The notes: a model not told the origin generated them from the sequence alone. A DNA stretch of 64,000 nucleotides from Nematopogon swammerdamellus (GCA_946902875.1 OX336338.1:11461971-11525970), one strand, 5' to 3'. Positions 47,344-62,300 are shown, counted from the stretch's first letter. Program-made: numbers and translations.

Positions 47344-50300
47344 ATGTTTCTAAAGCGTCTTCGAGTCCGCCGCGTAGTTTGCGCGGTCATCGGACAGAGT
47401 CGGCCGACCCTGGCATTCGCACAGCAATGCCGGGCTCTTAGCGACTTGGACACCGAAGACAGTTTGACCAACTGCTTGACCGACCTACCTTCGAAGACTA
47501 AGGTGGTGATATGCGGCGGAGGGGTAATGGGGGCGGCGGTCGCCTACCACTTGGCCAAGCGAGGCTGGGGCGACAGAACAATCCTCATTGAACGAGAAAG
47601 GTACTTACTTTTTTTTTTATGGATAGCGCAGCATGTGGTATTGTTTCACCTACAAGTAGATGTGTAACGATGTACACTATTTACTACTCCATTGTGCGGT
47701 TTGTTATCTCTGAGTAGTTGACTACCAACATTGTGCAGTACGTAGGTACTAAGTTATTTTAACCTGCCGGTTTCCATCTGCTTCGCGCGGGTGTTCGTCT
47801 AGTATACTTCAGTGAATTTTTTTTATTAGAAAGAGAGATCACTTTAGATAGATGATTGACTTTCCATTGCCATGAAATACACCTATAATGAATTCCGCTT
47901 TCATATCCAGGAAGCCAACTGTAAAAGGTTTCGCCTTCTGTAAATATAAAAGGCTGTTTGTTTCCTCGCCTTCAAATTAATTTTGTTATTGGCAATTAGC
48001 TACAAATTAATTATGCTGAATGAGTATACGTATTTATGCGGTGGTTATATGTACAGTGTGGGTGGTGGTAGCCGGTGGCACTCGTCGGGGCTGGTGGGGA
48101 TGTTCAAGCCGACGCTGGCGCAGGTGCGGCTGACGCAGTCGTCGCTGCGCATGCTGCACGAGCTGGAGGCGCGCGGCCGGCCCACCGGCTGGACGCAGTG
48201 CGGCTCGTTGCTCCTCGCGCGCACTCCGCACCGCATGACTGTATATAGGCGCATGAAAGCCCAGTCCGTGTTAGTACATATTTGTACCTATGCAACCTGC
48301 TGTTTTTGGCGCAGGAGGGATGAGGGAAGCCTGTTCAATAGAATAGAGGAATGTTATTATGTAATTACAGCCGGACAAATAAAGCATAGCATAATATAAT
48401 GGCATAATAACATCCTAGCGAACCCCGCCGTGCTCGCAACAAACACGAACACGGTGCAGGTCCGGAAACACGGCCAGCACAGAGCGGGTCCGGTTTGGTC
48501 GGGGAGCACGCACCGCGACCGGTTGCTTGACTTTCCGTGTTCGTGCTGAAAGCCGTGTTCCGGGCTAGGTCCGGTACCACCTCTGGCTGGTAGTTGATAA
48601 ACCAATTATGCCACCAATTTATTTACAGTTAATAAATATTATAGAGGTTGTTTTAAGTAATGATCTACACCGCATTAGCGGATGATTCTATATATCTGTT
48701 TTGTTTATATGCTAAAAAATTTCAGTTTCACATAAGTATAGAATTATCAGTAGTGTGGGTTTATAAAAACATTGCATAGTACTAGTTTTTGCAACCCCTA
48801 AAAAAAGAGGGATTAAAAAAATGGGTGTATTTCTAAAAGAATTTGTTTCTGCATGATTTTTATAATATATATTTTGTACACAATAAATAAAAAATACACA
48901 TATTTTACATATTTACATATTTTACATGGCACCTAGTTCACCCGGTGTTATGGGCTGACATCACGGATGTTGTAGGTGATGTAGCCAAACGTGTCAGTTT
49001 CCATAAAAAAAAAAATATATATATATATGATTTCTAGATGATTGCTTGAAAATGGCAGTGTTAATTAGTATTAAGATGTTGTAAATGGTGATGGGTAGAT
49101 CGTGGGGCATCCCGTGCACGCTGGTGAGTGCTGAGGAGTGCGCGGCACGCTGCCCGCTGCTGCACGTGGACGACCTGGCCGGCGGGCTGTGGATCCCGGG
49201 CGACGGCGTCGCTGACGCTCATCACATATCTCTCTCGCTCGTCAGGGAGGCCATGCAAGCTGGTCAGAGTATACTTCTTATTATATGACAGATGCAAAGT
49301 TGAATATAAAGAGAAATCACCCCAGACCAGTTATACTTAGGCATTAGCCGCCGGTGCTAAAGCACTACTTCGCCACTGGGCCAACGCCTCGTCTTCTCAA
49401 CATTTCCAACTGCTCAAATTGCATCTATGCGTTAAATCAATGTTTATGATTCTAATTTCCATTAGATAGATACTGTTGCATGTAACACTTATAAATTAAT
49501 TAAATGTATGTAATTGTGCAAAGTAATGGAGCGTTTGTTGAATGATATGTTTAGGTGTGGGCGTGGTGGAGAATTGTTCAGTGACGGGTGTGATGGGTGA
49601 GGAGGAGAGAGTGTGCGGCGTGCACACGACGCGCGGCTCCATCGAGTGCGCATACTTCGTGAACTGCGCGGGCTTCTGGGCCCGCCACGTGGGCCAGCTG
49701 TCGGAGCCGCAGGTCAAGGTGCCCTTGCTGCCCTGCGAACATCACTACCTTCACACCACGCCCATCCACAATCTGCACCCCAACACTCCAGGTCTCTGCT
49801 AGTGTTCCTTAGCCAGCGATGTGGGTTCCCTCGGGACGCTTACGCGAAAAGTCAACTGTCTGTCCGTCTAACTGTCTGTCACACGCACTGTCTGAGGCGA
49901 TTATTCCGGAGCATAAAGCTCAATGTAGTTGCATGAAAACAATTTCTTAAACGGTTATAGAGAAAACAGCATTATTGTGGACAGCGGCGACGTGCGGAGC
50001 GGGGCACAGAGCGACCGCTTATGCACTCACTACACCTCAGTTTAATAAACAAATGGGTAAGGAACCCCCTTATTTTACCTTCTGGTAAAGAAGCTCCTTC
50101 TGTTTTCAGATGATCAGACATAAATTATGTAATGATGCACCTACTGAGCACTATTTGGTAGGATTAAGTAGTTGCAAATTTTCAGACTAATGGTATACCT
50201 AATAGTAAGAGATGTGCAAAAATGTCCACCCATAATTTATCTATACCCATATATAAGGAAAAAAGGATGTTCCTTTCTATTGTTCCGGAGCTGTTTAAAT

Positions 50301-53300
50301 CGACCATGCAGCAATACAGTAACGAGAGCAGTCGGCCTCGAATTCTACAGATACGAAAATGTTACAGAAAAAAATCATCCTCAAATTATTTGTAAGTAGG
50401 TATTGTGCGATGCTGCCCGTAGAGAGGGGGGAGGGGGAGGGTAACGCCAAAGAAGTATAACTTCTAACGCCTGAAGTAATTGTTATAAGAATATTTTTAT
50501 GTATTTATTTATTTTAAACCGTTTAAGCTTGTGCGTGTATTCAGTTTTTGTAAGACTTTAACAGTATTATAAGGCGGCCTAGGATGCGGGCGATTTTCAG
50601 CATTATTGGTAGCTTATAGAAAAATAAATAACTAATGAAGATATTGGTATAGATTTTATTTAAGATAATGACGAAAAACAACAAATTTTAACTGGATTTA
50701 GAAATATCAGCCTAGGCTGCCTGTCTAAAATAAATAAATTAATAATAAATATAAAATAAAGAAGTAAATTTTTGGACTTTTGGATAATGAATAAAACAAA
50801 TTATACCAAAAGCGATACAAAAATGTAGGTTTTAAAAAAATTATACACGCTCAATTCGCACGCTCTGTCGTAGCTCGCGGCGCACTGAGTAGCGGGCGCT
50901 CGAGAGTCGTCCCCGTGCCTCTCCCGCGCACCTCTTATAGATGAATTGTATATGTGTGTGTAGCTAAAACACTCAACTACAGTATACATACACGAAACAC
51001 GGATCACGAACAGTGCTCGTGATTTTAGAAAGAACAGTCACAATCTGATGACGAGTCACATTCGTGATCCGCGAGCTAGAGTAAACATACCATCACGAAT
51101 GCTGTTCATGATCCGCTGTTAACGTGTTAAAGTATTTTTTTTTCCAATTGTTTTTTTAACTAATTAATTGAGGGGATGCTAATAGTGTCCTCATATAATA
51201 TGTTCCAGGCAGTTACGACCCTCAAAATGCTTCCTGGGGTTGATTCTATATGTGGGCCATTTTAGTTTTAATGAGTGACCGTGAAGAGTTTCTTCGGTAC
51301 TCCTTTCGTATCAAACACATTTCTATATTCGTGTTCCCAACCACTTCTTTCACTTCCCAGAACCCTGTTTTTCGGGTCAAAGCAGCAAATGTGTATGTGG
51401 AACATAATTTTTCTTTCAGTTGTCAGAGATCCGGACGGGCATATTTACTTCCGCGAGCGAAACGGCTGCATACTGGCGGGAGGCTTTGAGCCCGTCGCTA
51501 AGCCCGCCTATGAAGACTCTGCAAGTAACTTCCTATTTTCTTAGGTTTTTTTGTGTATACTGCCTGACATGTTTCCCTACATCACCTACTAAAAATGTCA
51601 ACTATTAGGTGGAGGTCCCTTAGTACCGGACACTTAGCTTTTTATTTAAGTAAAAATCCAAACATAGTATTAGGACAATGAATTTTATTTTAAATTAAAG
51701 TATTTTATGTATACAAACATTCGAAATCGTTAAAAGTTTATAATATTTACAATTAGAGACAAATTTTTGGTCATATAAATTAGGTTCTAAAAATAGTAAA
51801 AATAAAAACTGTTCCCTAACGCCGGACACAGCATAAAGTATTTTTTATTCTAGTTTCTAAGACCTTCTTTACTGAAATTGTTCAAAAATTTAAACTTAAT
51901 GAAAAATTTAAATTTAAACGCGTCAGCACAATCTTCGTGTGCCCACTTCCTGCACCCTTGGCACAGAATCCAGTCCTCATCAGTGTTCTCCAAGCAAATG
52001 ACGCATATTGTTTTCATTTGAGACTGATTATGAACAATGAATTTGCTCTCATCCATAAACAGCTAGGTCGTAGGAATTGATAAATTCCTTCTTTGTAAGA
52101 GGCAAGCACCGGTTGGCCATATTGACCATATGCTTTAACAAGGCATTTTCGTAATCTTCGTTGAATGTCAGCTGAAATCTTCCCCTCTTCATGAAGGGAT
52201 TTACTACACCCCGCGTTTTTTTTTACATTATCATAAAGGGTATTTTTCGATACACCGTATCTGTCTGCTGCCTTGCGAATGGAGAGTTTCTTCGTTACCA
52301 CCTTTTTATGGCTATCTTAATGCTTCTACGGTCTGGAACTTGTCCGCATTTTGTCTGGTTCATTAGGCATTATGTCTGACGATCTGCAAAGAAAAGAAGT
52401 ACACAAATCTATATAAATGAACTTCCGAAATTGTCCAGCCTTAGGGGACATTTTAAGTGTCCGGTTTTGGGGGATTCTCAATCCTGAGATTAATAAAACT
52501 TCAATGTTTTCTTTAAATTTTAGGTCAAAAAATTACTTACCTTCCTTCCTTACCTATAATAAAATCCAACGTCTGCTTTCTGTCTGTGTCTGTCTGACCG
52601 CTTATAAATCGAGAACCACTGGACCGATTTTAATAAAAAAAAATCTACGGATAGCTTGATTCTTCCCATCAACTATAGGCTACTTACTATTACGCTAAAT
52701 GGCTTATGAGGTTAGCAGTGAAGTGAAATATGAGAGCGGGCAGAGCCGCGGGCACAGCTAGTCTAATATGTATTCATAAACTGTGAACTCGCAGCATCAC
52801 ATTTATGGTTTTTACAATTGTTGAAAATTTATTTCGGCAAGAAAAATTCACTGCACTCCGACTACGACTGCTCTGACCCTTGCGTCGGCCGCGACTGGAG
52901 TTAGATTGACGTTATCCGCCACCTGGCCAGGCGGTGCCATTACTGAACTCTTATAAGATGAACTCTCTTATAAGAAAGAAGTTTGGTTGCTAGACCAACT
53001 GTCCGGCTTTAGGAGCTGTCCGGTTTTAAGTGAACTCCCCTATTGTCTTGTCATTTGTTTTTTTATGTAAACCAACATGGGTGGCTGTGCCGAGAGACTA
53101 AGGGTGCAGTCGACAAAGCCAAAATCACCTCTCCTTGCGAAACCACACTCAGGACTATTGCTAGGCTGTCTGGACTGTTAATACGATATCTTCGTTTAGG
53201 CTTTTACAGCTATGACACATTGTAGCAACCGCGTAACCGAAAACATTGCTATAATGTTTATACAATGTTTGAAGACACTCAGGTTAAAGGATTCGGGAAA

Positions 53301-56300
53301 CACACTCGCCGGAAGACAGTTTCACACTTGCTTGCCATGGCTTATCATACTAACTCGTTTTTTACACTTTAATCTCTCTAAATTAATAATTTTCTTTGTG
53401 TTTGGTTAATTTAATATTGTATTATTGTTGTTACTGATGCTGTTGATTTCCAATAAAATAAATGCAATTTAAAAAAACACGAGTGAACGTGCTGCAGTAA
53501 TGGATCAGCAGGGCCGCTGCCTGCCCGAGGACTGGGACCACTTCCATGTGCTGCTGGAGCAGCTGCTGCACCGCGTGCCCTCGCTGCGCAGCGCCGCGCT
53601 GCACCGGCTCTGCAACTCCCTCGAGGCCTTCTCCCCCGACTGCAAGTGGATCGTCGGCGAGGCACCGGAGGTCACTTTATTTTTTGTTTTTTTTTATTTT
53701 TGAAACCGACATGGTTGGCTACATCTCCTACAACATCCGTGATGTCAGCCCATAACACCGGGTGAACTTGGTGCCATGTCAGTGTATCCCTTCGGTCCTG
53801 CCGGCTACACTGAACTGGACGGAAAACACAAACTATTTACATAGCCGTTTCGACCGACCTTTCATTCAGTGCGGGGTACCAACCCGGGCGGGTTAAACCC
53901 TACCACCTAGTAATATAAGAAGGGAGTCATATCCCTTAGTCACTTTTACGACATACACGGGGAGAGATGCAGTGGGGCTATTCTTTTAAAGTACCGGCCC
54001 CACACGGTACAACTGCTATATTTTTTTTTTACTTCGACGGTGCAACTGTAAAATCGTCTTACCATTAAAGTTTTCACGCCTTAACTGCTCAGGTGTCGGC
54101 GCGGCAGACTTACGGCATTAAAATACACACTCTTTGAATATGGGGATAAGGCTCATTATACATTTAATTAAAGGTGAATATATGCCCTACTTCATCTGAG
54201 TGACTTCGGCGTCAGCCTAGAGCAAAAAAAGAACGGATTTCTCAGTTTGTTTTCGAGACTTGGTGACGGACAACATTTTCGCGCGCGAACTCGTCGCGCG
54301 GCCGCCTCATATAAAAATGATTTTTGGTGTTTTAGTCAGTAGTTTGTTGTGTTTGTATATACATTTGAAAGAATATAACATTCCTAAAGTGAATGTGTTA
54401 TTATTGGAGGTTTTATCCATTCGCGAATGTGTGAAATCTAAAAAAAAAAACTTGACTGACTATATTTGTGGAATCAAAACAAAGGTCAGTGCATTGTAAG
54501 GTATACATATATTTGTAGGAAATTTTTTATTAAATATTTGATACAGTTGGTAAAGTGCCTACTGAATATGTACATTTAATCTATCACGGCGTGAATGTGT
54601 TAGGTGGAAAGCGCTGCTCGAGGGTCACGTTAAGGGTTTGAGTCAGATGGAGCGGTACTTGGTTGCGGCCGGCATGAAGACCGTGGGTGTCTCGGCGGCG
54701 GGCGGGATAGCGGAGGCGACAGTGGACATCATCACCAACGGCTACACCCGCTTCGACATGTACGAGCTTGACATCACACGCTTCCTAGCCCTGCACAACA
54801 ACAAGAAGTTCCTTAGGGATCGCATCAAGGAAGTTCCCGGTACTTACTCTATATACGTACCTGCATACACAAAAGTTAACATGAAAACAATTTTCTCTTT
54901 ACACACACACACACACACACACGCGCGCACGGGATTCTAAAGTTATGTTTATTTATATTAATTTCGCTGGCACAGTTGTGGTGCTGTGTGGACGTACCGT
55001 TCAAAATACAATTGTTGGCAGGCACACACTATGGAGTGCCATACCCTTTCCACGAATTCGAGACGGGCCGCAACCTGCGCATGTCGCCCATCTACCCCAC
55101 GCTGCGCGAGAGCGGGGCGGTGTTCACGCAGGCCATGGGCTACGAGCGACCCAGCTGGTTCGACAACACGCACCACGGTGAGACACTCCGCACCCTCTCC
55201 CCCTCTCTCACACATACTTATTTCTCCACAAAGAACAAACTATGTTAAAAATATTTCATTCACACACACACACATGGTGAAACACGCATATTCAGTGGAA
55301 TTCATCATCATTTTTATATTTCTGTGTCCATAAGGAAGACTATTACTAAGCCTACGCCGTCTGTCCGTCTGTAGTCCTCATGCTCCGGCTTCCACAGTGA
55401 AAAGTTTCTCACTATCCGGTCTACTAGGTTGCAGTACTTGTTTATTTTAAAGTTGTGGTCCATCGGTATCTTATTTTCCCATGGAATAGAATAGGAATAG
55501 GAATAGAATAGGAATAGGAATAGGAATAGGAATAGAATAGGAACAGAAGATAACTTATAGAAGAGCAATACAAATTTACAATAATTCATACAGAGCAAGA
55601 GAAAAGTAGCGTGCAAAGGCGGACTTATCACTTTAAGTGATTTCTTCCAGTCAACCTTTAAGTTCAACAAGTACTAGGTACATGCTTTGTAGCTTTTGAG
55701 AATATGAATTGTAATGTGCAGAGAGGACAAAGGACGGATCGAAGACGTTCAAGATCGCCAGCACGAAGACGTTCGGCAAGCCGGACTGGTTCGAGGCGGT
55801 GGCGAGCGAGTACCGCGCCTGCCGCGAGTCCGTCGCCCTCAGCGACTACTCCTCCTTCACCAAGATCGATCTGCAGGTGAGCTGCTGCCTTCACCCGCTA
55901 GCCGTTCTACCTCACTAGCTCACTAGCGCACTACTCAATCCTGCCTATAATGTTTCACACAACTCTATGCTCGTTCATCTTGCGAGTTGTAGGTTGGTGG
56001 AGAGAAAAATCGCAGACGGTATAGGCAGTCAATGAATGAAAACAGTCATGATTAGTGAAAACTGTGATGTTTTAAGAACTGTATTACAACATAACCGTTT
56101 ATTCGATGAAGAAGAAACACATAACAGTAATACAAAATACAAATACATACATAAAAATTTTGAAGAAAAACAGAATAAACATTGTAGCATACTTCATTAC
56201 TTTCTTTACTTATTAAAGAGTTTGGATTGAAGTTGTGACAATATAAGAACAGTTTAGTTGATTATAGTGAAGGCACTAGTGATGCGGCTTGGAGTATTTG

Positions 56301-59300
56301 GGTAGATCTTGAAGCTCCAAGGCGGCAGATCTGGAAGCTGGCGTGGAATGTAGAGATCTGCTTCGTGGGGTGAGCGAGCTGAAACCCACCTACTCTCTCG
56401 TGTTTTCTCCTTGTCTTTGTGCAATGCACCCGTTGTTTATGTATAGGTATTAAAATCTGTTAAGTGCGAGTTTTACTCGCGCACGGAGGTTTCCGTATCT
56501 ATCCGCTATTATCCGCCTATCTTTTGTCTTTCAACAATGTAATGTATGAAAGCTTGTGGCGCCATCTATTTTTCAATAGTGTGACTAATCGATTTTTCGG
56601 ACGTTTGTTGCCCCCTTAATTTTTAACATTTTCTTATTTTTCTTATTTGTTGTTATATCCGCCATAGTTTTTTTATTTTATTTATTTATTTACTTTTAAC
56701 ACATATTCTATGAAAATTTAACGGGCTACCTATAACGGTTCAAGAGATACAGCCCTCGGACAGACAGACGGACGGCGGAGGCTTAGTAATAGGCTTCCGT
56801 ACGGGATACGGAAACCTAAACAAACATAAGTTTTAAGTGTAAGGTACCTACTGCCCAACATCTAGGTAACACTGTGTACATTGTAGGAACAGAGATATAA
56901 GATGAAAGGTGATGTGTATGGAATGCAGTCGAAGGGCGGTGAGGTGGTGGAGTTGCTGCAGCACCTGTGCTCCAACGACGTGGATGTGCCGGTGGGCAGC
57001 ATCATCCACACGGGCATGCAGAACCAGGAGGGCGGCTACGAGAACGACTGCTCCCTCGCGCGCATCGCACACAACCAGTCTGTATTGATTTTTTTTATGA
57101 AAACTGATATCTTTGGCTAGATCACCTACAACATCCGTGATGTCAGCCCATAACACCTTGGTCATGCCAGCTATACTGAACTGGACGAAAAACACAAACT
57201 ATTTACATAGCGATTTTGACGACTTTTCATTCAGTGCAGTGGTATCAACCCGGGCGAGTTAAACTATATCAGTTTTACGTGGAATTGGAACCACGGTCAG
57301 CCAACAACGGTCGAACGCTCACCCATCCATGTTCTGACTGCGCCCAGGTGTGCTTACAACAGTCTGCAACAACAGTCGACTGATCGCACCACTAAGCTAT
57401 CGACGCTGGAGAACACTGGAGGCTGTATACACCTTCCTTTACAAGCAAATAAACAATCCCGATTAAAAGAACAGAAACAATCCCTATTAATTGTATCTAT
57501 GACTGATATAGAATGTTGTTGGATGAGTGATAGTGGTACGTTGCAGCTACATGATGATCGCGCCGACAATCCAGCAGACTCGGTGCAAGGTGTGGATCCG
57601 GCGCCACCTGCCGCGCAACGGCTCCGTCACCCTCTCCGACATCACCTCCAAGTACACCTCCATCTGCCTTCTGGGCCCCTTCAGCCGCAACCTGCTAGCG
57701 GAGCTCACAGACACCGACCTCGCGCCACAGAACTTCCCCTTCTTCACCTTCAAGGAGCTGGACGTGGGGCTCGCCAACGGCATCCGCGCCATGAATCTCA
57801 CTCACACCGGCGAGCTGGGATACGTTCTATACATACCCAATGAGGTATCCCCCTTTACTATTGTTAGCTATACACTTGATATAGGCACCTGTCAGGCCGG
57901 CCTGGCATTCGCAACCCCTCATGCGACCATATGTCCATGGACGTCATTAGACACGTTCGTTAGGCGTAAGAGCCACATGTCGGCTAACTGTAAAAAAAAA
58001 CTTTAAGTTGTTGCGTGCACATGTATGAGTGCACTTTATTCTCATGTACTAAGCCCTATCAAGTCTTACAGTCCAAATTATGAAGTACAAAGCATTATAA
58101 GCCCCGCGCAGGGCTCACCCCTACGCGTGGCTTATAACATTTAACAATTTAATATCTGGTACTTCTAAACAAGTAAGCACTCTTTTGCTGTTTTTTTGAC
58201 ATTGATCCATATACAATTTCATTGACTTTATGGATCAAAAGAGTTTATTGATCTAGCTTCAGTATTTCACGAAATATTTAAGTTTTTACCAAGGCCGGCG
58301 TTCGCGGCCTTGGCGCGCCGCCGGTAACTCGTGAAAATTAGGGAGGGAAGAGCATTTAATTGAGGTGATAATTGAAGGGTTAATATGATTTGACTGTATA
58401 ATATGTTTATTTCATTTTTTATGTACACATATTTTAGTAATAGTAAAAAAGCACATTTAATGATATATTTCGCCCCGATGTCGTCGGTGGCGTCTTCAGT
58501 CAAGTGAGAAATAATATGATTATGATTTGACAGATTGATAGATATGTTTTTTTTTTTATTTTCTCCTTTTTATTATTTATGTCAATAAATGTTAAATATG
58601 TGAATAGAGTGTAACATGTGTTGTTGTACACGTGCAGTTTGCACTGCACGTCTACAGTGGGCTGATGGCGGCAGGCGAGAAGTATGGGATCGTGCACGCC
58701 GGCTACTACGCCACGCGCGCACTGCGCGTTGAGAAGTTCTTCGCGTTCTGGGGACAGGACCTCGACACCATGACCACGCCCCTCGAGTGCGGCCGCACCT
58801 GGCGAGTCAAGTTCGATGTCAGTAACGCTCGCACCACAATTCTATTAACTATTCACACCAACTGGTGCAAAAAAAAAAAGCCATGGTAACCAAAAAACAC
58901 ATATACAATTACGGTACAGCGACATGACCGATGATCGGGGATGATGCATCCGGGATGCCGTCATCAGTTTCCGTACCTTTCGGTCCATCGAGTCGAACTC
59001 GGTTTGAGTCTACCTAAGAATACTGAACGTATACACCTGCGCGGACATGACTCAACCGTTACAGGCACAATCGTATTACCGTCTAACAAACGGTTTTAGC
59101 ACTTTTATAAAGCGGTGATATTATTCTTCCTTAATTGGTTCATATCCATACCGTGTCCCGTTGATTGAGAGATGGCTCTTATATTCGCAATTATTTATAG
59201 GTTTCGTCTTCAGAGAGAGCCTCAACATTCAGGGACTGCAAACTGTATGCAGTCTGAGTTCACGATCACCCCACATTTCACATGGATGCTCCCGTCTCCA

Positions 59301-62300
59301 AGGGTTACTTGCCCCTTGACTGCATGCTCATTGAAGATCCATTGAACTTTTGGGCTCAGCCACCCATGTCGGCTGTCTATATGCACGGTGTTGCAACCCC
59401 AACCGTAAAACCCGAAAGAGGGTGATTCTGTACGTGAAATAGAACAACTTTTGTTCTACGACTTTTTCATTTGAAGATAAAAAAATTTTTTCTCCATACA
59501 TTTTGAGAATAGGTAGTTATTTAAAATTTGTATGGAAAAAATAATTTTTTTTTGTTAAAAAAAATTTTTTTTTCGCCTCAGAAGTTGTTTAGTTTCACAT
59601 ATAGAATAACCCTCTTATGCCAGTTAAATATATTACGGGGGCAACTGCAACACCGTGTATAATAAAAAAGTAGTCGTATGTTTGCGGTGGGTGTTGGTGT
59701 TGCAGAAAGAGATAGCCTTCATAGGTCGTGAGGCGCTGGTGCGGCAGCGGGAGGAGGGGGTGCGGCGGCTGTACGTGCAGCTGCTGCTAACCGAGCACGA
59801 CCACGAGAGCGACCTCTGGAGCTGGGGCGGCGAGCCCATCTTCCGTGACGACCGCTACTGCGGCCAGACCACCACCACCGGCTACGGCTTCACCTTCAAC
59901 AAACAAGTACAGTTGTACCAACCTGTAGTATCATCCAATAAAACATACTTTAAATATCTTCTTAGTACAGTAGAGGCTCGGACTAGCACCCCAACACGGC
60001 CCAATCCGATACATGTAACATTGACTTTACACAACAGATATGAAGTGATTCAAATGATAGATCGAGGGATAAGCTACCCTAACATTGCGAAGAAATTTGG
60101 GACTACATAATCCGAACACACTGATAATTCTAACCCATGTTTTGATTCAGTGGCCTCGTACGTATGTTGTTCGGCGTCTTAGTGGCAGCGTTCTTCATCT
60201 AAAATGTGGTATGAAAAGGGTATTGTCAATTTTAGGTTAGGTTAGATGGAAAAAATGTCGGGCGAGTTTTGTTTTTCCTCATGTTCAAAAAATCTGTCTG
60301 TGCTTCTAAATAAGTTAATACTAGTTAGTTTTATATCGTTTTGTGCCTAATTTCATTAGCTTCTTACGTGTCAAAGAGTTTATTGACCTAGCTTAATTAT
60401 TTTACGAAATATTTGAGTTTATGTGCACGTGCGGAATTATGCGATGGAATCTTGGCTTTTTGGTTTCCGAAATTGCGAATAATTAGTGGGAGCCAACAGA
60501 TTAATAATTAGTAACATCAAAATTGACAGGTAAGGTTTCACCTTTATAATGGCGAGAAGCTGATCGATATGGCATGAGTGTATGAAACCATCGTCCATCT
60601 CTTCTTCATAGTGTGTTACACCCAGTCTCCGTTTAACCGTTCGTACCGAATAGCTACTTTTGGCTCTTTATTTATTTATTTATTTACTTTATTAGAAAAC
60701 ACTACAGCATTTACATTTACAACTACTGCTATTACATGCGCTAAGATACATGGCCATTCGGTGTTCCCCCTTTAGGTTCTTTAATACAGCGATATACCTA
60801 ACAGTATGTCAGTCAGTCAGTCAGTCAGTTTTAATTTTAATTAATTAATTTACAATTTAAATTTTCATTAACACTTCACCGTAGTACACATACACCCAGT
60901 GGCGGCTGGTGACTTCAGTGACCGGTAGTGCGCTAAGTACCTACCTAGGTACTTAAATACCAAATTTCCCAACACATTCCCGTCATGTCATTTTAAAATT
61001 GGGACTTCCGAATTATTTAAACGCCTGCGTTTTATTATGTACGTACCTACTATGAATATTCTCAAGACACTCAATGAGTTGCAAAAAACAAGAAAAAAAA
61101 TCCAAACAATTTTTTTAACTCATTTTTAGTACCTTTATGAACACACCCATACACTAACTGCAGCTTTCAAAAAGAAAACAGTAGTAATGTCCCAAAACTA
61201 CTTCAAAAAATATATTAAAATAAAATTATTTAAAGAGTAGGAAGTGAACCCGGGATCACCTGATTGTAAAGCCTTACCTTTAACCAACAACAAATATCGG
61301 CACCACTTAATTCCAGTATCACGTGACAGAAAGCACAACACCTAACCATATCCCATTTTAAATATTCGCGCGCTAACGGGTATGTGACATCACATGACAG
61401 CGCGCTGACTCTAGGCAGACGGACTCGTGCAAAACGAATCGCTCGCGACGTGTCGCACGCGCGGCTATTCACGATATAGCGTCCTTGTTTGGCGCTCGTG
61501 CGCCGCACGCAGAACTCCATTTCGGCCCATACTGTTTCTATGAAGTATCTTTTGTCTCACGCGCCAGCGGTGTTTTGCCGATCCCCATACATTCAATATA
61601 GGAGACCCGCGTGCGTTACTCGATTCCGCACGGGGCGCGCGTTTAAACGCAAAAAATGCCTTGTGATCTATGAAATAAGGTCGAATTCACATTCGTATTT
61701 ATTTGGAGTACGATCATTATGGTTCTAATGTAGGTATGTTGTAAGATATTATTTATTTTGAGTGAAGTGAAGACTTCTCGTGGTATGGTAGTGCGGCGCA
61801 CGAGCGCACTTTAGGACCAGCCGCCAGTGCATACACCATATTGTGCGAATGTGACCACGTTGCCCTAGCAGACTGAGGGACGGACAAACACACACTAAAA
61901 TCTAAAATCTACCTATCTACTAATCCTACTCAAAAACGGACGGACGGACGAGAACACACACACACTCACACTCCTAATTATAATAGCTACACTCTCAGAC
62001 GGACGGACTGACAGACTTTATAGTTGAGGATTCTCTCCCCCACATCAAATTGTTGGTTTGATCTTAATCTCTTTGATTTTAATGTTGTTTGTGCAGGTGT
62101 GCCTGGGATTCGTGCAAAATCTGGACGAGAACGGAGTACCTCAGAGGATTACCAATGAATACGTGCTGAGTGGGCGTTACGAGATTGATATTGCTGGAAT
62201 TAGGTACCTATGTTTACCAAAATGTGTGCAATCTGACATAAAGTACTTATTAAAAAAATATATAGGTATATTCAAAAGGCTGACATCGCTATTGTTTAGA

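Larger units (their letters stand above)
51608..53040 (-). mobile_element. Tigger/pogo-like transposon, internally rearranged
   Basis: The ends (GGTGGAGGTCCCTTAGTACC and its degraded inverse ACTTAAAACCGGACA reading from the right) are flanked by TA (51606-51607 and 53041-53042). The minus strand codes for transposase pieces. A second retroposon end (52545-52765) is nested inside. The words GTCCGG recur near both ends. It occupies PDPR intron 5. Confidence 0.65.

Noticed and set aside
47983..48399. A stand-alone gene for the exon 2 reading frame
   Set aside because: Its ends run into intron sequence; the coding part is bounded by splice sites and continues the PDPR frame.
54260..54499. 79-residue frame in PDPR intron 6
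   Set aside because: AT-rich, no recognisable domain, no splice support.
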